Shown: positions 43,921-53,730, counted from the first letter of the stretch. The stretch: 64,000 bases of DNA from Kordia sp965224175 (GCF_965224175.1 NZ_OZ245041.1:2666001-2730000); one strand, 5' to 3'. A program made the numbers and translations. Notes: generated by a model not told the origin, from the letters alone.

Positions 43921-44586
43921 TTATATAAGTCCTAAATCTTTTGCGTTTGCAATGAGATGAATGGCATTATTCGCCTTGAAATAGATTTTCAATTTACTCA
44001 ATCGTTTTTCTATAGAACTCAAGCTATTGGGGGAAATACTTCGCTTTTTCAAGTCTGTAGCAATTTCATCTTGACTCATGCCTTTGGATAATAATTTCAG
44101 TAAACCAATATCATAATCATCAATTTCCATATCGTTCTTGGCACTTAAGGCACTTTGAACTTTAGGAGAAATAAATTTTTCACCTGTCGAAATCATCTTG
44201 ATTGCTTTGATAAGTTCTCGCAAGCTACGTCTACCTTTACAAACATATGCATCTATATCATGCTGATTAAACAGTCTTCGAATACGTTGCAACTTATCTT
44301 CCACAGAATACACGATGACTTTCAAATTTGGCTGTTCTTCTTTCAATTTTACCAATAGTTCTTCTCCAGACGCCAAATTTTGTTGTCTATGATCTTTTAC
44401 AAAAGACAAATCGGTGATCAATAATTCATATGGTAAATTATCTTTGCGCGCTTTTTTTGCTTTCAAATCAGCATCATCGCAATACTGTGCTTGATGTATT
44501 GTGGTTATTTTTAATTCGGAAAGAGCAGTAAGGACACCTGCATTGATGTCATCCATATCTTCTGCTATCAAAACTTTAGTAAACAT
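43921..44586 (-). CDS. NarL/LuxR-type response regulator
   Basis: This 221-residue protein has a receiver domain (acidic pair E9-D10, phospho-acceptor D59 in LLITDLSF, Lys in YVCKG near 114) and a C-terminal HTH region (LLKLLSKGMSQDEIATDLK...SSIEKRLSKLKIYF). The receiver has an insertion between beta-2 and D59. It lies 10 bp downstream of a TPR histidine kinase and is its likely partner. Confidence 0.88.
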   Translation of the reverse strand: MFTKVLIAEDMDDINAGVLTALSELKITTIHQAQYCDDADLKAKKARKDNLPYELLITDLSFVKDHRQQNLASGEELLVKLKEEQPNLKVIVYSVEDKLQRIRRLFNQHDIDAYVCKGRRSLRELIKAIKMISTGEKFISPKVQSALSAKNDMEIDDYDIGLLKLLSKGMSQDEIATDLKKRSISPNSLSSIEKRLSKLKIYFKANNAIHLIANAKDLGLI

Positions 44587-44596
44587 AGGCTATATA

Positions 44597-46519
44597 TCAT
44601 ACTGGAACATTAATACTAAACTTACATCCTTTGTGTAATTCTGTATCAAAAGTAAGTTTTCCTTGGATTGCTTGAATACGGTTTTCCGCATTTTGCAATC
44701 CATTCTTAGAAATTTCTTCTGTAAAACCTTTCCCGTTATCTATATATTGAATGAATAATTGTTTGTTTTCTTTTTCTATAGAAACTACTACCAAACCTGC
44801 ATTACTGTGCTTTTTCATGTTCGTTAGCAATTCTTGAAGCACTCTATAAATGGTCACTTTTATATGAGAAGAAATTCCGTTCCAAATAGAAACATCATAT
44901 CGCTTTAATAGTACATTCACCGCTTCTGACTGATAACTTCTAAACAAATTATTTAGTTCATCCACAAAGGCTTCTCCAGTTTCTACGCTTCTATTTTGTT
45001 TGGAAATATCACGCGCGTTATTGTAAATCGTATCAAGTTTATCTAACACGATATCTTTATCAGGATCTGAAGTTTCGAGTTGTGCCATTAAATTGTGAAT
45101 ATCGTTTGCGAGTTCGTCATGTACTTTGGACGAAATTCGCGCTTCTGTACTATGCACAGTTTTTACTTTTTCAATTTTATGCCTTCGCTTAATTTTTTGG
45201 TAGATGAAGAAGATTAGGACTAGTAAAACGATGACAGTTAGTAAAAGAATTAAGAATCTAATCTTGGATTCTCTTGCTTTGTTTAGCGCTGTAATTTTCG
45301 CTTTTTCTGCTTTATCATAATTATATCGTTCGTATATATAAAAATGATTTAAGTCTTCTTCCTTTGTTTCTAATTGACGTCCTAATGCAACATATCTATC
45401 AAAATCTTCCCTTGAATAATCACTTCTAAGTTTAACTTCCATTACTTCATAGACAGAAGTAAGATTCCCCAATTTTTTTGCTGATTCTGCAGCTAAGTCA
45501 ATATATTTTGAATATTGCAAAACATCTTTGTCTTGGTAAAGTTCGGCTAATTTTAATTGTGCAGAATATATTGCTGACAAATTTTCCTTGGAGTAAAAAT
45601 AAGAAAGAGAATTTCGCAATAGTGAATCTGAAGTTTTATTAAATCCATTTTTCAGAAATAAAGTATATGCCAAATTAGTATTAATTCGCTTGTTTTCTAA
45701 AATATCATTTCCCTTATCATTTAATAAATCTTTATAGATTTCAATAGCTTTATCGTATTGTTCAGATTCCTTAAAAATATTAGCTTTTGTATTTTTAAAA
45801 GTTGTGATATTTTTCTTTCCAATTTTTCTAATTGATATTGAATCTTTTGCTAATTCTATAGCTTTATTTATATATTCTTCTGCAGCTTTTAACTTGTCTG
45901 TTTCCTTCGATACTACTGATAAAGCATTATAAAGTCCAGCTATGTTTCGTATATGTCCACTATCTTTTAAGTAATCTAAACCATCTAACGCAGATAATTG
46001 GCTTGCTCCAAAATTACCATTTTGCTTTTGAAGGTTTGCTATATTCAACAATACTTTTCCTGCGTTGATAGTATCCCCTTTTATTAAATATAGTTCTTTT
46101 GATTTTGTGTAATTTTCATATGCTGTTTCGAAGCTATCAATCTTTTTGTAGTACGTACCATTTAAATTTCTTCTTTTAGCAACGCTTAAAGTATCAAATT
46201 CGGATTCTAATATTCTTAATACTTTATTATTAGCAACAATAGCTGAGTCGTATTTTTCTAATTTATTGTAATAACGAGAGAGTTTAAAATAGGTTTTTTT
46301 TATCTCTTGTATATTATTTTCTTTTTTAGCAGTTACCAACATTTTACGCGTAAAAAATATAGCACTATCATATTTACCAGCTTTTGCAGCATCATATGCT
46401 TTTGAATCGTAAAACTTTATCTGGGAATTCCTTTTCTGCATATTATCAGGCTCGCACCCAAAAAATAACACACACAAAAGTAAAAATAAAAAGAAGGATG
46501 TCACCATTGGTAGTTTCAT
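44597..46519 (-). CDS. TPR-containing sensor histidine kinase (HisKA_3 type)
   Basis: This 640-residue protein has a lipobox-like signal (LLCVLFFGCEPD), about 350 residues of tetratricopeptide repeats, a TM at about 425-445, a dimerisation helix with phospho-acceptor H467 (SSKVHDELANDIHNL), and an ATPase domain (LLTNMKKHSNA, IQYIDNGKGF). The periplasmic TPR region probably senses a protein or peptide signal. It pairs with the regulator just downstream. Confidence 0.9.
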   Translation of the reverse strand: MKLPMVTSFFLFLLLCVLFFGCEPDNMQKRNSQIKFYDSKAYDAAKAGKYDSAIFFTRKMLVTAKKENNIQEIKKTYFKLSRYYNKLEKYDSAIVANNKVLRILESEFDTLSVAKRRNLNGTYYKKIDSFETAYENYTKSKELYLIKGDTINAGKVLLNIANLQKQNGNFGASQLSALDGLDYLKDSGHIRNIAGLYNALSVVSKETDKLKAAEEYINKAIELAKDSISIRKIGKKNITTFKNTKANIFKESEQYDKAIEIYKDLLNDKGNDILENKRINTNLAYTLFLKNGFNKTSDSLLRNSLSYFYSKENLSAIYSAQLKLAELYQDKDVLQYSKYIDLAAESAKKLGNLTSVYEVMEVKLRSDYSREDFDRYVALGRQLETKEEDLNHFYIYERYNYDKAEKAKITALNKARESKIRFLILLLTVIVLLVLIFFIYQKIKRRHKIEKVKTVHSTEARISSKVHDELANDIHNLMAQLETSDPDKDIVLDKLDTIYNNARDISKQNRSVETGEAFVDELNNLFRSYQSEAVNVLLKRYDVSIWNGISSHIKVTIYRVLQELLTNMKKHSNAGLVVVSIEKENKQLFIQYIDNGKGFTEEISKNGLQNAENRIQAIQGKLTFDTELHKGCKFSINVPV

Positions 46520-46559
46520 CCTTCTAAAATAGTAAAAATATAATTACAAGGTGTTTATT

Positions 46560-46736
46560 TTACCCATTACCGTTTGGATTTTCTTCTTCATCTTCTTCAT
46601 GTGTTACTTCTCCATCATCACCTTCTGTGAACTGTTGTTCTTGTTGAATTTCTTCTTCTGCAATTGAGTTCGGCGTACAAGAAAATAATGCGCCATTGAG
46701 GAAAACCGTAAGTATTATTAAACTGAATTTTTTCAT
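46560..46736 (-). CDS. Small acidic lipoprotein
   Basis: I found this 58-residue gene by reading the strand directly. It encodes MKKFSLIILTVFLNGALFSC, a lipoprotein signal with Cys20, then TPNSIAEEEIQQEQQ and a very acidic tail rich in Glu and Asp that ends in NPNGNG. It lies 40 bp upstream of the sensor kinase in the same direction. It could be a co-expressed accessory or signal-input lipoprotein for the TPR sensor; that role is inferred. Confidence 0.7.
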   Translation of the reverse strand: MKKFSLIILTVFLNGALFSCTPNSIAEEEIQQEQQFTEGDDGEVTHEEDEEENPNGNG

Positions 46737-46764
46737 TTTGTTAGAGTTTAAAAATTGGACATAC

Positions 46765-46810
46765 GTGTTGCCGTCCGAGGAATACTCAGCGTATTAATGT
46801 TCAGCAACAC
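46765..46810 (-). other. Structured leader candidate upstream of the small lipoprotein
   Basis: GTGTTGC (46765-46771) pairs with GCAACAC (46804-46810) and encloses a second hairpin (AATAC with GTATT, 46781-46795). It ends 28 bp before the start of the 58-residue lipoprotein gene on the minus strand, so it may be in its 5' leader. The rest of the 390 bases up to 47130 shows no gene. Confidence 0.35.
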
Positions 46811-47129
46811 AGTGAAATAGAAAAGGCGCCGTTTTCTTGTGTTTTTAGGAAGTGAAGAGACAATAGCAACATCGATTAGCTACTTCCAGGAGTAATCCTA
46901 GTGCTTCTTATCTCAAGAATAAACCGAGTCATAAATGCAGGAGATCAAGTTGATTTATAACATCAGTTTGTGAAATATTTCTGAAGCAAATTAACTGAGG
47001 AATTGCAGGAATGAATGGAAAGTTTAGGGAAGAGTTTGGGAAAGTTTGAAGAAATTAATTTCCCTTGTTTTTACCTGTAATGCAAAGGCAGCTTTATCAA
47101 TAGAAAGAGAGAACCTAAAACTACAAGTC

Positions 47130-47891
47130 ATGCATAAAAATTTAGTATTAAGTGCTTTTGAAAAAGCTAAAAAAGAAATAAGAGAAGCTACCGGAGTAAA
47201 TATGTCCATAACCGGACTGTCTAAACAGATTTCCGATTATATGATGGAAGAATGTCGTTTTCAATATCATGAAAAAAGCCTCAGAAATAAATATAATACG
47301 GCTATTAAAGGAGAAACTGTAGAACTCAAAAGTTCTGTAGCAAATTGCCTATGCAATTATCTTGGTTATAATAGTTATGCAGATTTTATATTAAAGAATC
47401 GTCAATTAGAAGTACCCAAACAGGTAAGCGAAAATGTTTCAATAGAGCATGCGGAATTGAACAACAATATCATAAGAAAAGAACCCAGTATGAGTGAGAA
47501 ACTAAAGATAATTATCCAGAAAAATAAAGTCACACTGATTTTTTGTTCTCTGGTTTTCCTACTCTATTTCGGTTTGTACAGTATTAATAAACAACGGTGG
47601 ATGGTTTGGAATCAGGATCGATATGTAGAAGTAAAATTCGATGTAGATAAGTACGGACTTTCTAATTTAAAAGTTTATAAGAGCGAACGAATACAGAGTT
47701 TTAGAAAAGTAACACCTGATTGTAATTATGCTTTTTTTAAACCTAATGGCCGTGAAAATCTGTGGTATCAAAAATCAGTAAGTGGAAATATAGAGTTTTT
47801 TTCTTCTTTCGGATTGCATCCTGAAACTGGCAAGACGTTAAAAAAAATAACACCGTACATGATTCAAAAATATATTTGTGAATCCTATTAA
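47130..47891 (+). CDS. Single-TM protein with helical N-terminal domain, unknown family
   Basis: This 253-residue protein starts at ATG 47130 (MHKNLVLSAFEKAKKEI); an in-frame TTG at 47046 adds poor sequence. Residues 1-95 form a helical, Cys-containing domain (EIREATGVNMSITGLSKQIS, NCLCNYLGYNSYADF). A TM follows at about 130-150 (VTLIFCSLVFLLYFGLYS), then a 100-residue basic-aromatic C-terminal domain. The N-terminal domain resembles helical regulatory modules that I cannot name. It is transcribed away from the sensor locus. Confidence 0.65.
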   Translation: MHKNLVLSAFEKAKKEIREATGVNMSITGLSKQISDYMMEECRFQYHEKSLRNKYNTAIKGETVELKSSVANCLCNYLGYNSYADFILKNRQLEVPKQVSENVSIEHAELNNNIIRKEPSMSEKLKIIIQKNKVTLIFCSLVFLLYFGLYSINKQRWMVWNQDRYVEVKFDVDKYGLSNLKVYKSERIQSFRKVTPDCNYAFFKPNGRENLWYQKSVSGNIEFFSSFGLHPETGKTLKKITPYMIQKYICESY

Positions 47892-47902
47892 AAACAAAAA
47901 AA

Positions 47903-47932
47903 CCTCCCAAAATTGAGAGGCTTATTTTTTTA
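47903..47932. terminator. Probable bidirectional terminator
   Basis: CCTCCCAA and TTGAGAGG form a short stem with one mismatch, preceded by an A run and followed by a T run, between convergent genes. Confidence 0.55.
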
Positions 47933-47943
47933 TATTCTAAAAA

Positions 47944-48840
47944 CTATTTTAAGTTTTTCAAATTAATTACTTCTTGAGCTGTTAAATCTCGCCAGTGACT
48001 TCTTGGCAAATCCTTCTTCGTTAATCCCGCAAAAACTACACGATCTAAACGAGCTACTGTATACGATAAATGCTCAAAAATAGCTTTTACCAAACCATTG
48101 CTTCCCGTACTTACCTTAATACCAACTTCACGCTTTGAAGCTCCTTGAATCCAAGAAATTTCATCTACTTCATATCTATCTCCTCTAATGTTAATACCAT
48201 CTTTGATTTTATTAAAATCTGCCTGGCTCACATTTCTATCTAATTCAACATGGAAAATCTTACGTACTTTTTGGTGAGGATCTGTCAGCTTTCTTGCTAA
48301 TTCGCCGTCATTTGTAAATAACAATAATCCCGTAGTTTGACGTTCCAAACGTCCAACAGGAACAATACGAGCTTTCGTTGCATTAGCTACTAAATCCATT
48401 ACTGTTTTACGACCTTTCTCATCTTTAGTCGTCACCAAAAATCCTTTAGGTTTGTTCAATAAAATGTATGTTGGCTTTTCTGGATTAATGACACGTCCAT
48501 CAAAACGAACTTCATCCGTTAATTGAACCTTGTAACCCATTTCTGTTACCACTTTACCATTTACAGTAACACTTCCAATAGAAATGTGCATATCTGCTTC
48601 ACGTCGTGAACAAATACCTGAATTGGAAATATATTTATTTAAGCGAATCTCATTCGGATTGCTTGAAGATTTTGGTCTTGGCGCTGATTTTTTTCTATAA
48701 TTCGGTTTTTTCCCGTCAAAAGGCTTCTTGCCTTCAAAAGATTTTTCTCCAGAAGATTTCTTTTTATCAAAAGGCTTTTTTCCTCCATGATTCTTACTTC
48801 CTGCCTTGACTTTACTTTTACCGTGTCGCTCTTTTGCCAT
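47944..48840 (-). CDS. RluB-like pseudouridine synthase with Glu at the catalytic Asp
   Basis: This 298-residue protein has a Lys/Arg/Gly-rich N-terminal extension (1-60, with repeated KKPFD-like units), an S4 RNA-binding domain (IRLNKYISNSGICSRREAD), and an RsuA/RluB-type catalytic domain. The catalytic motif reads GRLERQTTGLLLFTNDGEL; position 166 is Glu (GAA codon), where the family has Asp in GRLD. The other synthase in this window keeps Asp. A TATCTTTG element (48864-48871) lies 23 bp before the start. It may still act on 23S rRNA, or may only bind it. Confidence 0.85.
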   Translation of the reverse strand: MAKERHGKSKVKAGSKNHGGKKPFDKKKSSGEKSFEGKKPFDGKKPNYRKKSAPRPKSSSNPNEIRLNKYISNSGICSRREADMHISIGSVTVNGKVVTEMGYKVQLTDEVRFDGRVINPEKPTYILLNKPKGFLVTTKDEKGRKTVMDLVANATKARIVPVGRLERQTTGLLLFTNDGELARKLTDPHQKVRKIFHVELDRNVSQADFNKIKDGINIRGDRYEVDEISWIQGASKREVGIKVSTGSNGLVKAIFEHLSYTVARLDRVVFAGLTKKDLPRSHWRDLTAQEVINLKNLK

Positions 48841-49015
48841 TCGTATATGCTATAAAATTTTTGCAAAGATACTTTTTAATTTACGATAACCGAATCTTGA
48901 CTCAATTATTCGTCTTTTGTACTTTAGATTGGTAATTCATTCAAAATCAATTGATTTTACTTTTTCAACAAAATACTACGATTTACAATTCGTATCTGTT
49001 CTATAGAATTAGACT

Positions 49016-49528
49016 TTACTGGTATTGTTTAGTACCTCCAATTCTATTTGCTATGATGAGAATAGTACGCCAGCAATCTGGTATCGATGTAGCATCTCCT
49101 TTTACACATGATACCAATTCAGAAGGTTCTCGCAATCCAAATCCATTGTCTGTATACTGTTGTACTTGAGAGGCAAGTATAACATCTTGTCCATCTATCC
49201 AAGCAGTAATTTGAATATCTCCTCTTACTGTTGTAGTGATTGAATTTCCTGTATTTTCAGCAATTCCATATCCCATTCTGCTAAGTCCATTAGGCAATGA
49301 ATTGAACATTATAGCCGCATTTGAGACTTTGATTCTAGATGAATTTGAATCTGGTTGACTTGACCAACCGTCCATTCCATCATTATCAGTTTCATCATCA
49401 TCTGTTTCGATAATTGGTGTAATCGGTCTTTGTGTTGATGTATCTGTACTGGCAGCTTGTCTAGAGCCGCAACATGAAAAACTTATGAATCCCAAGATTA
49501 CAATTATCAAAAAGCTTTGAGTTCTCAT
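49016..49528 (-). CDS. Hypothetical lipoprotein
   Basis: This 170-residue protein has a lipoprotein signal (FISFSCCGSRQ), an acidic linker (TDDDETDNDG) and a globular part with two Cys (VSCVKGD, PDCWRT). I do not recognise the family. Nearest genes on both sides run in the same direction, but with gaps over 150 bases. Confidence 0.7.
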   Translation of the reverse strand: MRTQSFLIIVILGFISFSCCGSRQAASTDTSTQRPITPIIETDDDETDNDGMDGWSSQPDSNSSRIKVSNAAIMFNSLPNGLSRMGYGIAENTGNSITTTVRGDIQITAWIDGQDVILASQVQQYTDNGFGLREPSELVSCVKGDATSIPDCWRTILIIANRIGGTKQYQ

Positions 49529-49681
49529 TGTATTTTATCTATTTAATTTCTATATACTTAGTTCTTGTTAAAGCTACAATAAAGTCACCTAACGTCAAAA
49601 TTAACTCAAAACAGATAGAGAACTATTCTGCAGAAGAAATGATCCTTCTTTATTATAGAAAACTCAGCGCAAACTCAATAA

Positions 49682-50638
49682 TTAGTCTTTTAATTTAATA
49701 GTACTTTGACGTTCTCTATTTACGGTTAATTGTGTTACATCTGGACGTGAATAATGACCAACAGCATCAAAATTCTGTCGTTCTTCTAATACACGATTAA
49801 AGTCGAGTGTTGCAATGATTAAACCTTCTTTATGAAGTACTGGAGGAATCAACCATTCGCCATCAGGACTCGCAATACACGATCCGCCATTGGCTAGTTC
49901 GTCAGGAACATTCTCTAATATTTCTTGTACATGCGGAACATTCTGCGGAATATCATCTTTTCGCATCAAACTCGATACTGAAATTACATACGAACGTGAT
50001 TCACGCGCTATAAATCGCGTAATATCTTTTGTATTTACTTCGCTTCCTGGCCAAACAGCAATGTGTAAATTTTCGCCCATTCCGTATAAGGCTGCTCTTG
50101 GCAAAGGCATCCAATTTTCCCAACAATTCAATCCGCCAACAGTAAAATCTTTTAATGGATGTACTTTTAGACCGTTTCCATCACCACTTGCCCAGGTTAA
50201 TCGTTCTTCATACGTTGGCATGAGTTTTCTGTGCATCGATTCTATACTTCCATCTTGGTTAATGTAAGCCAATGAACAATAAATACTGTGTCCGCCGCGA
50301 TCTTCTGCACGTTCCATTAAACCTAAATAAATAGCGATATTATGTTCTTTAGCTAAATTGCAAACTTCATCCAAATCTCCTTTTTCAACTTGTATTGAAT
50401 TTTGCACATAATGTCTGTGGATTTCTTTTTGCGTCGTAGAATTGAATGCTGCGCCATTTGTATTGGCAACCCAAAAAGGATATCCTGGCAACAGAGCTTC
50501 TCCAAAAACAATGAGTTCACAATTTTCCTGACTTGCGTCTAAAATTTGTTGTTTAATTTTATCTAATGTTCTGGGTTTATCTAACCAAACTGGAGCAATT
50601 TGCGCTAACGCGACTTTTAATTCATGTGAAGATAACAT
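49682..50638 (-). CDS. Nitrilase-family carbon-nitrogen hydrolase
   Basis: This 318-residue protein starts at ATG 50638 (MLSSHELKVALAQ); an in-frame TTG at 50665 was rejected. The catalytic triad is E47 (VFGEALLPGYPFW), K138 (MHRKLMPTYEER) and C172 (GGLNCWENWMPLPR). The GGLNCWEN-MPL signature fits branch 1, true nitrilases that convert nitriles to acids. The substrate is unknown. Confidence 0.9.
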   Translation of the reverse strand: MLSSHELKVALAQIAPVWLDKPRTLDKIKQQILDASQENCELIVFGEALLPGYPFWVANTNGAAFNSTTQKEIHRHYVQNSIQVEKGDLDEVCNLAKEHNIAIYLGLMERAEDRGGHSIYCSLAYINQDGSIESMHRKLMPTYEERLTWASGDGNGLKVHPLKDFTVGGLNCWENWMPLPRAALYGMGENLHIAVWPGSEVNTKDITRFIARESRSYVISVSSLMRKDDIPQNVPHVQEILENVPDELANGGSCIASPDGEWLIPPVLHKEGLIIATLDFNRVLEERQNFDAVGHYSRPDVTQLTVNRERQSTIKLKD

Positions 50639-50729
50639 AGCTATATTTTTGTTACAAATTACCAATTTTCAAGAAGAAAAACATACTTGAAATTGGCTTT
50701 AACAAATTTGAATCAATTTTAAATTTTTA

Positions 50730-51644
50730 TCACAAAACATCTGTAATTTTTCTCAAAATTGCTTCAATATTCAACAATGGAATACTAAAAACACCTGCTA
50801 CTATGATAAATTTTAAAATATTGTGAAGAAGTAAATATTGTGATTTTGATGTAGCTCTGTACAAGATAATGACCGAAAGTATCAATAAAACTGTACTTCC
50901 GTAGAAATAGAAACGCATATATCCTGTATCGTATTGAGAAATTAAGAAAACGGTGACTGAGATTGCTATGGTAGCTGCCAAAGCAATGAAGCCTTTAGAT
51001 ACTTTTTCACCATATATGATAGGAATCGTTTTATAATCTTGAGCTAAATCTCCTTTTATATTCTCTAAGTCTTTAATGAATTCACGAATCAAGATTAACA
51101 GAAATAGAAATGCAGCATGCACAAAAATAACACTACTTAAGTTTCTGTAATAGATAAAAACCGCAAAGAAAGGTGTAATTGCCAACATTGCTGAAGTAAG
51201 ATTTCCCAAAAATGGAATCTTTTTCATCTTATGAGAATAAAACCAAATTCCAAAAATATAAGCAGAGAAGAAAATAACAGCATTTACTGACACAAAACTT
51301 GCAATAGCAACCGAGATAAAGTTTAGCGTAAAATAAGTAGTTATTTTGGTACGTTGACTCACCAAGCGATCTAGCATAGATTTTTTAGGTCTGTTGATTA
51401 AATCTTTTTCAGCATCATAGAAATTATTGATGATATAACCTGCTGCAATGGCAACTGCAGAAGCGAGAATTAACGCAAATAAATGTCCGTCTAAAGCAAT
51501 CTCCATAAAGCCTTTTTTAGGTGCCAAAATATATTTAGCAGCCAAATATTGTGCTATTACGATAATGAGAATATTATAGCCTCTTACAACGGAAAACAAG
51601 CTGAAGAGTTTGTATAAAAATAGCTTGCGTTTTCTTGATAACAT
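50730..51644 (-). CDS. UbiA-family prenyltransferase
   Basis: This 304-residue integral membrane protein has about eight hydrophobic segments and the two Asp-rich motifs of UbiA enzymes: NNFYDAEKDLINRP (about 73-86) and DLENIKGDLAQD. It belongs to the geranylgeranylglycerol-phosphate or related prenyltransferase group. It lies 13 bp downstream of mevalonate kinase, so isoprenoid supply and use are transcribed together. The acceptor is not identifiable. Confidence 0.87.
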   Translation of the reverse strand: MLSRKRKLFLYKLFSLFSVVRGYNILIIVIAQYLAAKYILAPKKGFMEIALDGHLFALILASAVAIAAGYIINNFYDAEKDLINRPKKSMLDRLVSQRTKITTYFTLNFISVAIASFVSVNAVIFFSAYIFGIWFYSHKMKKIPFLGNLTSAMLAITPFFAVFIYYRNLSSVIFVHAAFLFLLILIREFIKDLENIKGDLAQDYKTIPIIYGEKVSKGFIALAATIAISVTVFLISQYDTGYMRFYFYGSTVLLILSVIILYRATSKSQYLLLHNILKFIIVAGVFSIPLLNIEAILRKITDVL

Positions 51645-51657
51645 TTGGACTCAAACT

Positions 51658-52587
51658 TTAGAAGTTGTAGACTACTTCAAGTTTGTAATCTTTTAATGTT
51701 TCTTTTGTTTTTTCGATATTTTGTGTGAATCCTAAAATGTATCCGCCGCCGCCAGAACCACAAAGTTTTAGATAGTAATCATTAGTTTCAATTCCTTGTT
51801 TCCAAAGTGAATGAAATTGCTGAGGAATCATTGGTTTGAAGTTATTGAAAACGACTTTAGACAATGATTTTAAGTTTCCAAATAATGATTTTACGTCTCC
51901 ATTTAAGAAATCTTCCACACATGAATCTGTGTGTTTGATAAATTGATCTTTCAGCATTTTACGGAAACCTTCTTGTTTCATATTTTCCATAAAAATATTC
52001 ACCATTGGCGCAGTTTCTCCAATGATTCCGCTATCTAATAAAAATACGGCTCCGTTTCCAACTTCATTTTGCGAAGGAATTCCTGTCGGTTCAATATTAT
52101 CTTTCGAATTGATTAAGATTGGCAGACTCAAATAACTATTTAATGGATCTAAACCAGAACTTTTTCCATGGAAAAATGATTCCATTGCTCCAAAAATAGC
52201 TTTTAGTTTTAGTAATTTTTCTCTTGTGAGATTTTCTAAAACCGTGATTTTATCATGCGCATACTTATCGTAAATAGAGGCTACCAACGCACCAGAGCTT
52301 CCCACTCCATATCCTTGAGGAATAGAAGAGTCAAAGTACATTCCTTTTGCTAAATCATTCTTTAAGATTTCAATGTCAAATGTTACTAAGTCATCATCTA
52401 ATGCTGCTAAATGATCTGCAAATTTCACTAAACTATTGTTAGATGCTATAGCTTCTTGAGAAGGATTTTCGTCAATTTTCAATGCGCCTTTGTAGAAATT
52501 ATAAGGAATAGATAATCCTTTAGAATCTTTGATGATTCCGTATTCTCCAAAGAGTAGAATTTTTGAATAAAAAAGTGGTCCCTTCAT
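51658..52587 (-). CDS. GHMP kinase, mevalonate kinase
   Basis: This 309-residue GHMP kinase starts with SKILLFGEYGIIKDSKGLSI and has the ATP-binding PQGYGVGSSGA (90-100) and a C-terminal LKLCGSGGGGYILGF. It sits between the decarboxylase and a prenyltransferase, which supports mevalonate phosphorylation. Bacteroidota versions are often annotated simply as GYDIA family GHMP kinase. It starts 39 bp after the decarboxylase stop. Confidence 0.87.
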   Translation of the reverse strand: MKGPLFYSKILLFGEYGIIKDSKGLSIPYNFYKGALKIDENPSQEAIASNNSLVKFADHLAALDDDLVTFDIEILKNDLAKGMYFDSSIPQGYGVGSSGALVASIYDKYAHDKITVLENLTREKLLKLKAIFGAMESFFHGKSSGLDPLNSYLSLPILINSKDNIEPTGIPSQNEVGNGAVFLLDSGIIGETAPMVNIFMENMKQEGFRKMLKDQFIKHTDSCVEDFLNGDVKSLFGNLKSLSKVVFNNFKPMIPQQFHSLWKQGIETNDYYLKLCGSGGGGYILGFTQNIEKTKETLKDYKLEVVYNF

Positions 52588-52626
52588 TTGTATACGTATT
52601 TTTGAGGCTGTTTTATTATTGTAAAA

Positions 52627-53709
52627 TTACGCTTTTTTTGCTCCAAAACCTATTCTATCACAAATGTGATGTCCATTTTGGCAAAATTTAACCAATTCTT
52701 CCTGAATGAATGGATATATTTCATCTTTTTCATTTTCAGGATATAGGATATGAACATTTGCACCAGCATCCAGAGTAAAGCAAATATGCGTTCCTGATTC
52801 TTGACGAAATTTCCAGATACGATTGATGATTTCGAGCGTATTAGGTTTCATTAAAATAAAATACGGCATTGAAGTCATCATCATCGCATGAAGCGTCAAA
52901 GCTTCACTTTCAACAATTGCGATAAATTCATCTAAATCTCCATCTGCTAACACAGATTGTATTTTTGTCAAGTTTTTATGTGCTTGCGCAAAACGTTGTT
53001 CTGCAAACGGATGATTGTGCATTAAATTGTGTCCAACCGTACTACTCACCTGCTTTTCACCTTTATCAACTAATAAGATCGTATCATGATAATTTTTGAA
53101 AACTTCATGAACTTTGTATGGATATTTGATGCCGAATAAATCTGAACTTCCAATCGTATCTTCATGCGTTCCCCAAACAATTAAATCACCTTCTATACTT
53201 CTACTTGCACTTCCAGAACCTAACCGTGCTAAAAATGACGCTTTTTGATTAAAAAATTCGTCTGTCATTGTTGGATTTAGTTCTTTTTCTAAACTCATTA
53301 AACACAATGCCAATGCACTCATTCCTGAAGCAGAAGAAGCAATTCCGCTACTGTGTGGAAATGAGTTTGAGGTTTCAATTGTAAAGTGATAGTCTTTTAA
53401 AAATAGTAAGTATGATTCAACTCGCTTCAAAAACGTATTGATTTTAGGTTTAAAATCGTCTTTTTGCTTTCCTTCAAAAAATAAATCAAAAGAAAAATCA
53501 TCATTTTTTTCAGCATGCTTTTTATATGACAATTTGGTAGTTGTAGCACAAGCGTCCAACGTAAAACTGATTGATGGATTTTGCGGAATTTGGTCTTCCT
53601 TTTTCCCCCAATATTTAATAAGTGCAATATTACTTGGCGATTTCCAAGTGACAGTTCCATTGTCAATATTTTCAGTGTATGCTTGCGGTAGAAATGTAGT
53701 TATTTCCAT
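52627..53709 (-). CDS. mvaD: Diphosphomevalonate decarboxylase
   Basis: This 360-residue GHMP-fold enzyme carries the hallmark SPSNIALIKYWGK (24-36), the phosphate loop SSGIASSASGMSALAL and the C-terminal LDAGANVHIL with the catalytic-type Asp. It converts diphosphomevalonate to isopentenyl diphosphate. I chose ATG 53709 (MEITTF), because the upstream start at 53733 falls inside a good promoter motif. First gene of the mvaD-kinase-UbiA operon. Confidence 0.92.
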   Translation of the reverse strand: MEITTFLPQAYTENIDNGTVTWKSPSNIALIKYWGKKEDQIPQNPSISFTLDACATTTKLSYKKHAEKNDDFSFDLFFEGKQKDDFKPKINTFLKRVESYLLFLKDYHFTIETSNSFPHSSGIASSASGMSALALCLMSLEKELNPTMTDEFFNQKASFLARLGSGSASRSIEGDLIVWGTHEDTIGSSDLFGIKYPYKVHEVFKNYHDTILLVDKGEKQVSSTVGHNLMHNHPFAEQRFAQAHKNLTKIQSVLADGDLDEFIAIVESEALTLHAMMMTSMPYFILMKPNTLEIINRIWKFRQESGTHICFTLDAGANVHILYPENEKDEIYPFIQEELVKFCQNGHHICDRIGFGAKKA

Positions 53710-53730
53710 GAACGATTTTAAAAATTTATG

